Assembly: GCA_024760905.1 (NCBI GenBank)
Contig: CM045729.1
Location: 60,473,080 to 60,537,079 of the forward strand
Origin: Plotosus lineatus
Taxonomy: Eukaryota; Chordata; Actinopteri; Siluriformes; Plotosidae
Length of the DNA: 64,000 nucleotides
Direction: 5' to 3'
The notes below the pieces were generated by a model. That model worked only from the letters and a program-made list of their open reading frames with translations, searched no databases and had not been told where the DNA came from. Every line of letters starts with the position of its first letter. Positions within the stretch are counted from its first letter, which is position 1. Below, in pieces: positions 42,252-54,759 of the stretch. The translations under genes were made by a program, and so were the position numbers.

Positions 42252-43044
42252 CAGTGGTTCTCAAATAATGGGGCACGCCCCCCTGGGGGGAGGGGGTGTG
42301 ATGCCAGGGGGGCACGTGTGACCCCAAGGAACAGGGTTTTTTTTGCTGTATTGGGATAAAGTGTAATTCTACATCCACTACAGTAAGTGATAGTGGCTTC
42401 CTCACTGTTAGAGTGTGCTCAGAGGTACAATAAGAAGTAAAGTTAATAAACCCACCATGGAAATTTTTAACAGGGACGAAAAGAGAGGCGGAGACAGTCA
42501 GATGAAAGTCTCCCGAAAGCTTACCTGAGGAGGTATGATGAAGCGGATGTAGCACTTGGCTTCACTGTGCTCCAGTGAGAAACGAGGAGAGACCACTGTG
42601 TTGTCTGAAAACATTGGCAGCAGACAGCATGAACCCAAATAAATTCAGGCGTCACTTAAAGACATCACGATGTACATCTCGATGACGTGATGAGCCGCAT
42701 GAGTTTTTTCAGCGAAAACGTGCCGAGTATTGCCAACAACCATCCCACCTTGTGAATGCTACTCCAGTAAACCAGCGAGCTCTGTTAGCATCAGATAAGG
42801 TGGACTACCAAACTGCTCAGTGTAAAAAACCCCACAGCAGAGCAAAGGAACTAATCCGACTGGCAGCACACACAAGGTCTCTGTCATGCTGGATGACGTC
42901 ACTGCTGTGAAAATAAGTGCAGGTCCCAGTTCAGCACCGAGCAGGAGCTGAGAGTTCAGTATCGTGTTTAAATCCTGCTTCGAAAAACTGTGCACTGCGA
43001 AACGTGCTCAATATAGCCATTAATCTGGACTTAATCATTTTGAC

Positions 43045-43091
<47 letters not shown>

Positions 43092-43556
43092 AGATTGTTT
43101 TATTCATTTTTGTTTTGTAGGTTAAAATGTTTTATATATTGTACTCCTGAGTTAATATTGCTGATCAATTTGAATTTATTATTATTTATTTATTTTATTT
43201 TATTTTATTTTTTAGTATCAAATGCTTCAAATTGTTGGTCAAAAAATGTTTACAGTTTAAACAAGGATACTTTTTTATTTCAGGCAAATTGATGCACTTT
43301 AAATCTTTTTGTTTAAAGACTAAAAAATTGTTAATTAAGTTACGTATTCTTTGTTGGAAGTTGATCTATGTATTTTATATATTTTTTGTTTTCCCTAATG
43401 ATAATAAGGATTTATTATGTTAATAAGGATACAGTGTTATGTAGAGGATTACTTATAACAATTTTAAGACAAATAACTCTACAGTATTTATATTGGGGCG
43501 TGATAAGTTTTCCTCTTCCTGATTGGGGCATGACAGAAAATAATTGAGAAGCATTG
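42252..43556 (+). mobile_element. hAT element, 1.3 kb, with perfect 8-bp duplication
   Basis: The flanks are gtgtactg on both sides (42244-42251 and 43557-43564). The left end is CAGTGGTTCTCAAATAATGG and the right end, read inward, CAATGCTTCTCAATTATTTT, giving 11 of the first 13 positions matching. A decayed ZBED-type N-terminus lies inside on the plus strand and an AAT repeat at 43045-43090. Most of the transposase is absent. Confidence 0.88.
42500..42960 (+). pseudogene. ZBED5-like hAT transposase N-terminal remnant
   Basis: Reading across broken frames gives ERPLCCLKTLAADSMNPNK (a damaged C-x2-C of the BED finger), FRRHLKT, VNATPVNQRALLASDKVDY and CKKPHSRAKELIRLAA. These match by memory the N-terminal part of ZBED5/SCAND3-type hAT proteins (HTLAADSMKPNKLKRHL region). 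Stops and deletions are frequent, so it is non-functional. Confidence 0.7.
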
Positions 43557-43564
43557 GTGTACTG

Positions 43565-44042
43565 TGTTACGTAATTTACATTTAAAAAAAACAAAAACAA
43601 TGTGAAAATTGTTGCTATAAAATATTGTAAACTATTCGATTATACGACCCCTAATCTTAGTTTTAACAAGATAGCTGAGAGCACTCTCTTTTAATTACTT
43701 TATATCCATACACTGAGAACTGTGGTTTATTCAGTAAGTTTATCCCTTACAATAAACCAAGTTAAAAGTGAACGGAGATTTCCACTGACTCGAACTTCAT
43801 AGAGTCTGAGAGTCCTTTGAATCTGGACGCAAGTTAAATTCACAAAATTGTATGTAGATTATTCTTTTACAAATTGTTTTGGACTGCAAGTCCCGTAACT
43901 GGATCTATATATTTTTAAGTGGCTCAAATGGAGGAGAATATGCACGTTACCTGGTCAAGCATTGACTACATGCAAGATCTTCCAAAAAAGTTTTTTTTAT
44001 TCATATAGAGATGTAACCTCAGAGGACATTCCAAAGCAAGAT
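43565..44042. other. No recognisable feature
   Basis: AT-rich flank with chance frames only. Confidence 0.5.
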
Positions 44043-44299
<257 letters not shown>

Positions 44300-44309
44300 T
44301 ATTTCCATG

Positions 44310-46976
<2,667 letters not shown>

Positions 46977-47270
46977 GCCAATGGTGGCCTGGTGGCAGAG
47001 AGCTGAATTCCTGAGCCCAAGGTTGGGGGTTCTAGCCCCACTATCAACGGGTTGTCATTGCTGTCCCCCATTGCAACTCACTCGGTTATCAAAGACCAGC
47101 CATGTCTCTTACTAAGTCTGAGACTTTCGTCAAGAGAAGAGTCAGAGTTTTCCTGGCATGCGATAGCCTGGCAAACTGTCCAGGGTGTACGTAGAGTCAG
47201 CAGAGATGGGTACCAGCCTTGATGTGACTCTAATTAGGATTAAGTGGCTCAGAAAAAGAATGAATGATTG
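46977..47270 (+). mobile_element. tRNA-derived SINE, L2-type tail, diverged
   Basis: Head gccaatggtggcctggtggc and gggggttctagcccc (B box), middle cggttatcaaagaccagcca and tgagactttcgtcaagag, tail cgatagcctggcaaactgtc, agagatgggtaccagcct and taattaggattaagtggctc with a GAAT-type end. tgaacagg is seen on both sides (near 46967 and 47267), possibly a short duplication. Confidence 0.8.
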
Positions 47271-47665
47271 AACAGGCAATAACAGATGCCTATAGATACA
47301 CAGAGTCTCGGTGCTAATTGTTGTTTCAAAGACCAGATTACCTGACCTGACTCAGTGTTGTGGATAAAATATGTAACTACAGTATAAGATAAACAAATCA
47401 TATTTTAATTTGCTTTTCATTAAGTTTCTACACAGTACCACCACAATTCTGCAAAGGACTGCAACTGAGCTGTGAGCATATCTGCATCATGAACTCATGA
47501 ACTCAGTCTCTTGATGAATCATTTCTCCCAATCCACACTACAGCATATCAGTACCATTCATCCCATTCATATCATTCATACACATGTATATGCTTCCAGT
47601 ATTATAATTTATACACAGTGCTCTTTTTCCACTACTGTGTATACATCTATAGCATGCTACGTGTA

Positions 47666-47670
<5 letters not shown>

Positions 47671-47738
<68 letters not shown>
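47671..47738. repeat. (GT)n-(AT)n microsatellite
   Basis: GT repeats (about 47663-47684) pass into AT repeats to 47738. Confidence 0.96.
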
Positions 47739-47741
<3 letters not shown>

Positions 47742-47831
47742 CACACAACGCATGAGCATAATTGTACATACTGCATCTGTATATTTGCATATGACATATA
47801 TACCTACTGTATGTCTGTACATCCATCATTT

Positions 47832-48175
47832 CAGTTCATTTTCTGTACCCGCTTAATCCTAATTTGGGTCGCGGGGAGGCTGGTGCCCATCCCAGCCAAC
47901 TTCGGGCGAGGGCAGAGTACACCCTGGACAGCTCGCCAGGCCATCGCAGGGCGGAAACACGCTGACGGCTTTGCAGCCTACTCTTGTCGAAAATCAGCAA
48001 TGGTTCTTTTACATGCCTCACACCATAGACAGTGAGAGACATGGCCGGCCTTTGATAACCCAGTTAGCTCCACTGGGGGGGGGGGACAGTGACAACCTTG
48101 TGCAGAGTGGGACTCGAACCCCCAACCTTTGGATCAGCGATCCAGTGCCCTATACCACTAGACCACCACTGCCCC
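47832..48175 (-). mobile_element. tRNA-derived SINE, L2-type tail
   Basis: On the minus strand the head has cagtggtggtctagtggtat, gatcgctgatccaaaggttg and gggttcgagtcccac, and the middle ctcactgtctatggtgtgag. The tail has gatggcctggcgagctgtcc, ggctgggatgggcaccagcc and taggattaagcgggtacaga. It is very similar to the copy at 30676. tgtctgtacat (left) and tgtctgtatat (right) may be a duplication with one mismatch. Confidence 0.92.
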
Positions 48176-48179
48176 CTGT

Positions 48180-49030
48180 CTGTATATTACATCTGTATAT
48201 TGTTCCTAGATAAATTAATGCTAATTTATCCTCACCCTTACTGCCATATCTGTACATAACTGCTCATATAACCTATTCATACATAACTTATTTCTACACA
48301 ATCTGTATACAATATAACTAGTTCCTAACTACATACTGCACATATGATATATCTGTGTATCTGAATTTATTACATGTGTAATAACAATAAAGTTTAATCT
48401 AATCTAATAACATAAAAATATAATTTTTGTGTTTTTCTTTATGTATGTAGTAGTATATACTCAGGCTCAGATGATCTCACAAAAATAAATATTTCAAAAA
48501 TCCTGTCTTGCAAAATATTCTTTAATATCCCCTCGCCTTATGTTAATAAATATAATTGTTAATAAAAGTGTATAAATCACATATGCATGTTTAATCTTCA
48601 CATTTTTTATTAGAATAATATTTTTTCATATCCTCCTTTATGTTCCATGATTCCATGACATAGATTTGTTCATTTCTTCCATCATATTAGTAATAAGATT
48701 CAGAGTATTTTTACAAAAAAATTTAACTTTTCTTATAAAATTTTAGTAGAAGCGTAAAATACACAGGTCACATAATTAAAAGCATTTTCTTCCAAATAAA
48801 ATACAAAAATTTGTGGACAATTTATGCTATGGGATAGTTTTGTGACATCTAGGTTTTTAATTATTATTTTGAAATCTAATTTTAACTACAAAGAAATTAC
48901 ACAAAACTCTGAGTTCCACTCAAGGGTAACTTTTGTCTATGAACATGTGACTTGTATTTAATGTGTTAATGTAGCCCAAGAAATCTATAAACTCTGACTA
49001 TACATTTTAGAATAAGACATTTTGGTTTTC
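48180..49030. other. No recognisable feature
   Basis: Very AT-rich DNA. A row of Tyr/Ile-rich chance frames, nothing else. Confidence 0.5.
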
Positions 49031-49143
49031 CCCCCAATGCAATTAACTGGGTTATTAAAGGCATGAGTAGGCTGGGATAGGCCCCAGGCTCCTCGTGACC
49101 CTAATTAGGATTAAGTGGTTACAGAAAATGAATGAATGAATGA
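49031..49143 (+). repeat. SINE fragment with L2-type tail
   Basis: A short middle-domain piece (cccaatgcaattaactgggt, tattaaaggc) joins directly to the L2-type tail (gtaggctgggataggcccca, gaccctaattaggattaagt, ggttacagaaaatgaatgaa). It looks like a deletion derivative of the SINE. Confidence 0.75.
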
Positions 49144-49400
49144 ACCCAAACTGCAGGTTGCGTAAGTTTATTACACTACGAAACAGAATGATCACGTTTG
49201 TGTTTTCTGCTCCAAAACACTTCATGGGCATAGGGCAGTGCTTCTCGATTATTTTCTCAATTACCCCCCACACACACACACACACACTATAAATAGTGTC
49301 ATTTTTCTATAAAACTGTTATAAGTAATTCTCTGAATAACACTGTCTCCTTATTAACATTACGGAATTCAAAAAAGTCAAAAATGTCACCGTCAAAAAAT

Positions 49401-49670
49401 GTCACTGTCCCCCCCCAGAGCAGCTAACTGGGTTATCAAAGACGGGCCATGTCTCTCACTGTCTATGGTGAGAGGCATGTAAAAGAACCATTGCTGACTT
49501 TCGTAAAGAGTAGGCTGCAAAGTCGTCAGCGTGTTTCTGTCCCTTGCTAAAAAGGGTTGTGACAGGAAGGGCATCCGAAGTAAAAACCTCTGCCAAATCA
49601 AACGTGCGAATCAGATGATTCGCTGTGGCGACTCCCAAGTGAAAGGGAAAAAGCCGAAGGGAAGACAGAC
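49401..49670 (+). mobile_element. tRNA-derived SINE, RTE-type tail, 5'-truncated
   Basis: The tRNA head is missing; the copy starts at gtcactgtccccccccagag in the middle domain. It continues with gttatcaaagacgggccatg and gtaaaagaaccattgctgac, then the RTE-like part gacaggaagggcatccgaag, ctctgccaaatcaaacgtgc, gattcgctgtggcgactccc, ending aagccgaagggaagacagac. Confidence 0.9.
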
Positions 49671-49671
49671 A

Positions 49672-51465
49672 TTATTAAATATCTATATGTTGTGGGAAAA
49701 TTATAAAAATCCAACAACTTTTGGTAAAAATCATACATCATGTTATCCCAAGTGGTAATATCAGAATTTCTTGTGTCAGCATATAGAAATATAATGAATA
49801 GTTCATATTGTTATATTTGTTGATACATTTAAGCCAAGCTTTCACCCTGAAGGCACTCCAAGTTAAACATAATCTGCAGTGTGTGTATAGAATATAATAA
49901 AGTACATTACAAGTCAGTCCTTTGAAGTTTTAAGCAGCTCAAGCAGATGTTTAAAATGTAATGTTTGAAATATTACTAGATGTATTATTTGCCATTGATG
50001 TTCATTTCGTTGAATATTGTAATAACTGTTGTCTAATCTGTAATGCTGTGCTGTTTCTATAGAGTTGCATAATGCCAGATGAAAAGTGACTTCACTTTCT
50101 ATGGCTAAAGCTCATTTTAAAGAGTTGGATTTGAGCACTTCTGAAGAGTGGAAGGCTTGCCATGTCTTTTTTCCTGGTTTCATAAAGGTGTTTTATGATA
50201 AATGCCATCAAAGTGACAGGTGCTTTTATCACTGGTGCGTCCCAACCAGGGTTGAATAGATGAACAGTGATAGTGATGAGCATTGTCAAGCTGCCAGTGG
50301 TGCCTATAGAGAGGGCTGGACTAACAAGTTGTGCTGCTCAATAGACGTGTAGGGTGTCCATGCCCTTTGGTGCCCTTCCAGGTGTGGGAATTAGGGGGCA
50401 GAAAGCACCTGCAGGTCCCTCACATTGGATCTCATTATATTGCGTGCCACGGTGAACAGATTCCGAGTAAAAGAGTCTGGTTTCATTTCACTACAATGTA
50501 CATGAATGCATTTGGAGATCATTCCTTCTGTGTGCACACACAAAACACAAAACACCACACAAAAACATCCTCTTTAAAATAGCACTCTATGCACTGTGAG
50601 AAGTAGCGGCTGCATTGATACAGAAGATATAAAAAAACCAACAGCAAAGCTATTCTTTGAGCAAAGCTAATGTTTAAGATAAATAATGAAAATGCCAGGA
50701 ACAGTGTGAGTCTCAGCATGTTAGTATTTTTTCTATTTTTCATTTATTGAACTGTCACATGGGATGTGTTGCATGCTGTTCCATACATTCTACTAATATC
50801 TACAAATGCAAGTTGGTCAGATGTAGCAACATGGCAGCATTCCATAGACATGTTTTAACAAATAGCACATATATAGTTAAATTATATATACTGTATATCA
50901 GCCTTAAAACAAGTACTGAATTTAAGTACTGTCCTAACATAACAATCCATATTTATTATTATAGGTCATGCAATTATAGCGTTACAACCCCATCATATTT
51001 TCTGAATAATTGTCGCTGTAACAGGAAAAAACCTTCATGCAGGCAGGCATGCATGAAGAATTCTACCTTCTATTACATTTGAGAATAGGTCACACGAGCC
51101 AAGCCGAACATGAGCTTCACATCCATCACAATGAATTTTTTTGTTCTAAGTCAGCCTGCATAAAGTGCCTCTTCTTCTGCAAGCTACTGGGTAAACATTA
51201 CAGCAATGGAAAAGTGTCCAGTGGAAATGTCTTTTTAACCACAGCATATTAATGATTGACTATGAAATAAGTCCCTCTTCTACCTTCATTCCCATTCATT
51301 CATTACCATCCAGTTAAAAATCTTGAGCATCCAATGTTTCAGTAGTTTTGTTCATATGGGAAGAAGTTTATTATTAAATACTGTACTTTGAATTTGAGCA
51401 GAATTAAAAAGCCATATTTTATCATTTATTTATAATTGTGCAAAGTCCAAACTCAGTATTGTCAA
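49672..51465. other. No recognised gene or repeat
   Basis: About 1.8 kb of unassigned DNA. The segment 50290-50560 (for example cgtgccacggtgaacagatt) is less AT-rich and might be conserved non-coding sequence; the 83-codon frame at 50331 shows no family motif. Confidence 0.4.
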
Positions 51466-51785
51466 CAGTAGGCCCTCGACATTCGCGGGGGTTCGGTTCT
51501 GGGCCCTCCCACGAATCGAGATAATCTGCGAGTTCTGTACCCAGAAGTAAAACCCCATGTATCACATCACATGCGCGAATGAGCAACCGGAAGTAAAATA
51601 TGTATCTATTACATGCGCTAAAATATGCTTCTTAAACACGTTCTATAGACAGTCTTACTCATTAATACAGTATTAATGTAGTAAAATGTAGTAATGATTA
51701 AGAAAAACTTCCATTTTTACTGTTATATTTATTGATGATAAAATATAAACATTATACAGCATATACATTTGTAAAGCACTCGTAT

Positions 51786-52845
51786 TAAAGTCTTTTTCGA
51801 TTATTATTCCAGTACAGTACCTAAGTTAATGTTTGTGCATGAGATTTTATGTTCTGTAGCATGTTTAACAAACAATACCAAAAGAAATTAACTTTATTAC
51901 GCTTCATGTTCTTTTACATTGAACTTGGAGTGACGTCTTGGAGTGATGTCTCCAAGATGGCGCTGCCTAGAGGGCGACGTCGCGGCTTTCTCAGAGTCAA
52001 ATTGTTTCTTTGTTCGCTTTAATTTGTTTTTTTTTGTTCATGTTTTGCACTATGCTCGTCTATGACTGGTCGCCCCTACTACAGATATAATAAGATCGGA
52101 GTGTCTTCGGGCATGTATAACTAAGCACTCTGAACTGGGTTTCTTATTAGCTGGGATGTGGCTAGCACTGAGCTAATATGCTAATGCTAATGAGTTCTCC
52201 AACTCTCCGGTGCTTGGTTAGCACTTCCGGTTATACTGCTTGAAAATGTTCAGTCTCTGCGAAACAAGATGGGCGAGCTTCATGCTCAGATTGCAGCGCA
52301 GAGGATCTGCTGTGTTTCTGTGAAACATGGCTTGAGGGAAGTACACTTGACGAGGCAATTGCACCAGCCGGCTACAGTGACTTCATCCCCTGCAATCCCA
52401 AGTGTCGGAGTAGTCGTTCGGCCCCTTCCCGCCTGGGCTTCTTGTTAGCTGGGCTGCGGTTAGCATAGCATATTAGCTCAGTGCTAGCCGCACCCCGGCT
52501 AACAAGAAGCCCAGTTGAGCATGCTTAGTTATACTCCGATCTTATAGCTGTAGTAGAGTCGACCGGTCGTAGATGAGCATAGTGCAAAACAGGAACAAAC
52601 AAAACAACAAATAAAACAAATTAAAACGAACAAAGAAACAATTTGACTCTGAGAACTCCGCGACGTCGCCCTCTGGACAGCGCCATCTTGAAGAGGTCAC
52701 TCCAAGTTCAATGTTAAAGGACATGAAGAGTACTGTAATAAAGTTTATCCTTTTGGTATTGTTTGTTAAACATGCTACAGAACATAAAATCTCACGCATA
52801 AACATGAACTTAGGTACTGTACTGGAATAATTGAAAAAGATTACA
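51786..52845. repeat. Imperfect palindrome of about 1 kb
   Basis: The left arm (51786-52200) contains ccagtacagtacctaagtta, ctgtagcatgtttaacaaac, cattgaacttggagtgac, tccaagatggcgctg and gctagcactgagctaatatg. Their complements occur in reverse order in the right arm (52450-52845). The arms are roughly 400 bp and diverged by small indels and substitutions. A second, smaller hairpin of about 80 bp (52434-52515, gggcttcttgttagctggg against its complement) sits at the start of the right arm. Confidence 0.9.
52255..52430 (+). pseudogene. Fragment of an L1/Tx1-like LINE endonuclease
   Basis: In the spacer of the palindrome, plus-strand frames read LRNKMGELHAQIAAQR, then after a frame change FCETWLEGSTLDEAIAPAGY. 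The pair RNK..EL and ETWL is the N-terminal part of the apurinic-type endonuclease of fish L1/Tx1-like LINEs. Only about 55 codons survive. Confidence 0.65.
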
Positions 52846-53169
52846 GCAGTTCAGAGAAAACCGTCATTTCTCAGGAGAAAGTCTTATTTCTTCAGAAAAT
52901 ACATCCAGCGTTTTCTATCGCTTAGCCAGAGAAGACGCATAGCATTTGAATGATATTATAGTGCTTAACTGGTAATTAAAACACCCACACAAAAAAAAAG
53001 GCTCATTGACAACTTGTGTGCAAATGAGGAAAAAGAAGTGGGACATCAGCTCAACCAATCAGGAGAAAGGACAGCCATTGGCTGAATTTGAATCACGTGC
53101 CGGTTGCTCGGCAGTCAGCAAATACTCAAACCGTGGGTGCAAAACCGCGAATAGTGAAGAGCCTACTGT

Positions 53170-53522
53170 CTGTCTGTCTTCCTTTCGGCTTTTTCCCTTT
53201 TACTCGGGAGTCGCCACAGCGAATCATCTGATTCGCACGTTTGATTTGGCAGAGGTTTTTACGTCGGATGCCCTTCCTGTCACAACCCTTTTTAGCAAGG
53301 GACAGAAACACGCTGACAACTTTGCAGCTACTCTTTACGAAAGTCAGCAATGGTTCTTTTACATGCCTCTCACCATAGACAGTGAGAGACATGGCCCACC
53401 TTTGATAACCCAGTGAGCTGCACTGGGGGGGACAGTGACAACCTTGTAGAGAGTGGGACTCGAAACCCCCAACCTTTGGATCAGTGATCCAGTGCCCGAT
53501 ACCACTAGACCACCACTGCCCC
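53170..53522 (-). mobile_element. tRNA-derived SINE, RTE-type tail, in the Tigger end
   Basis: On the minus strand the head has cagtggtggtctagtggtat, gatcactgatccaaaggttg and gggtttcgagtcccac, and the middle ctcactgtctatggtgag. The body has gacaggaagggcatccgacg and gattcgctgtggcgactccc, ending in AGAC repeats. The flanks agtgaagagcctactgt (53153-53169) and agtcaagggctgactgt (53523-53539) match at 13 of 17 positions. They are the duplicated terminal bases of the Tigger copy. Confidence 0.9.
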
Positions 53523-53544
53523 AGTCAAGGGCTGACTGTATATG

Positions 53545-54355
53545 ACTTAAATATATGGTATTTGTGGAACTTCTATAGAAGTACCACAATACTCAAGTTT
53601 CTGTATTTAGCCTCCCTCTAGCTAACGTATGAAGCTATAGTAGTGATTAAACTCTAATTATCTATGAAACTCTAGTTGTTCACATACGGTTTACCAGCAG
53701 TCTGTGGAAGGTTTAATTTCTTCTTAGGCAAAATACTGTACTATAGAAATAGAAATACAACTTTTATTAAGATACAATTCAAGAACAGGTTGAACAGATT
53801 CAGGTATTTAAAATGTGTATTTGAAGATCAATCACAGGCTATATGTTGCTTTTCGAATGATAAGCCTTGGAGACATATATCTGTGATCTGATGCAAGAGA
53901 TCTGCAGTGCTATTTGTTAGCAAAAGGCTTTATAGAGAACAGTGATGTAAACTTAGAATATCACTTTCACAACAGGTAAGTATGGCAAAGGTTGCACTGC
54001 AACTGGCAATAGACGTCAGAACAAAGGTTTCAGATAATAAAACTTTTATTCTTTTTTTCCATTCATATTTTCCAGGTGGCCAGGAGCTTAGAAACGATAT
54101 ACTGCTACGAGGGTTCTAGTTTTACTTCATCCCAAATTTTTAAGGCAGTAATGATGTGACTTATGATTAGGGTAATATCCAGAGTGAACAGAAATGAAGA
54201 TAATCCAGCACTTGTTTAAAATTGCGAATTCATTTCAAATGTTAGTTCAAATGTAGGAAAATCCAAAAAGTCAAATTCTTTTTTTTTTTTATTATTTAAA
54301 AAATTGTGCATTTTTAGATACTTTACGTGATACAAAGGATTTATTTAAAACAATG
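53545..54355. other. No recognisable feature
   Basis: Unassigned AT-rich DNA with a 71-codon chance frame at 53676. Confidence 0.5.
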
Positions 54356-54369
54356 ATAAAATACACTTG

Positions 54370-54621
54370 AAGCTTCTCCTTTCGGCTTTTCCCTTCAGGG
54401 ATCGCCACAGCAAATCATCTGCCTCCATCTCACCCTATCCTACACCAACTACCTTCATGTCCTCCTTCACCACATCCATGAATCTTCTCTCTCTGCCTAC
54501 GGACACGCCTCCCGCCTCTCCTTCTTCGACAATAATAAGTCCAATTTCCATCAGCACCCTGTTGGTTAACAGCCCTGATGGAGGTCGTTGTTAACGTGGG
54601 CCTCAGCCGATCCGGTATGAA
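54370..54621 (-). mobile_element. 252-bp RTE derivative: 5' end joined to 3' end
   Basis: The copy is flanked by a perfect 14-bp repeat, ataaaatacacttg (54356-54369 and 54622-54635). On the minus strand it starts with the RTE 5' coding region (taccggatcggctgaggccc, aacaacgacctccatcaggg, gcgggaggcgtgtccgtagg). At about 54500 it jumps to the C-terminal coding end (agattcatggatgtggtgaa) and finishes with the RTE 3' end (tgctgtggcgatccctgaag, aagccgaaaggag). About 2.7 kb of the full-length element is missing. Confidence 0.95.
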
Positions 54622-54759
54622 ATAAAATACACTTGGATCTGATCATGAAACTGGCACATTTTCCAAATACCCATCTTCAAACTTGAATAAATATTTCCAT
54701 ATCTAAGTTTATTTATGAATCAATGCATCAAAATCTTTAGTGCATGCCTGGGAGATAAT

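Larger units (their letters stand above)
51466..53538. mobile_element. Tigger/pogo-like element, copy 2, rearranged
   Basis: The left end CAGTAGGCCCTCGACATTCG and the right end (read inward CAGTCAGCCCTTGAC) are those of copy 1 at 5653. The outer left 280 bp corresponds to the inverted 3' part of copy 1 and the outer right 320 bp to its inverted 5' part. In between the 5'-half sequence occurs twice, facing itself, around an insert. A SINE (53170-53522) has landed within the right inverted repeat. Flanking dinucleotides are AA and TA, so the TA duplication has partly decayed. Confidence 0.8.
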
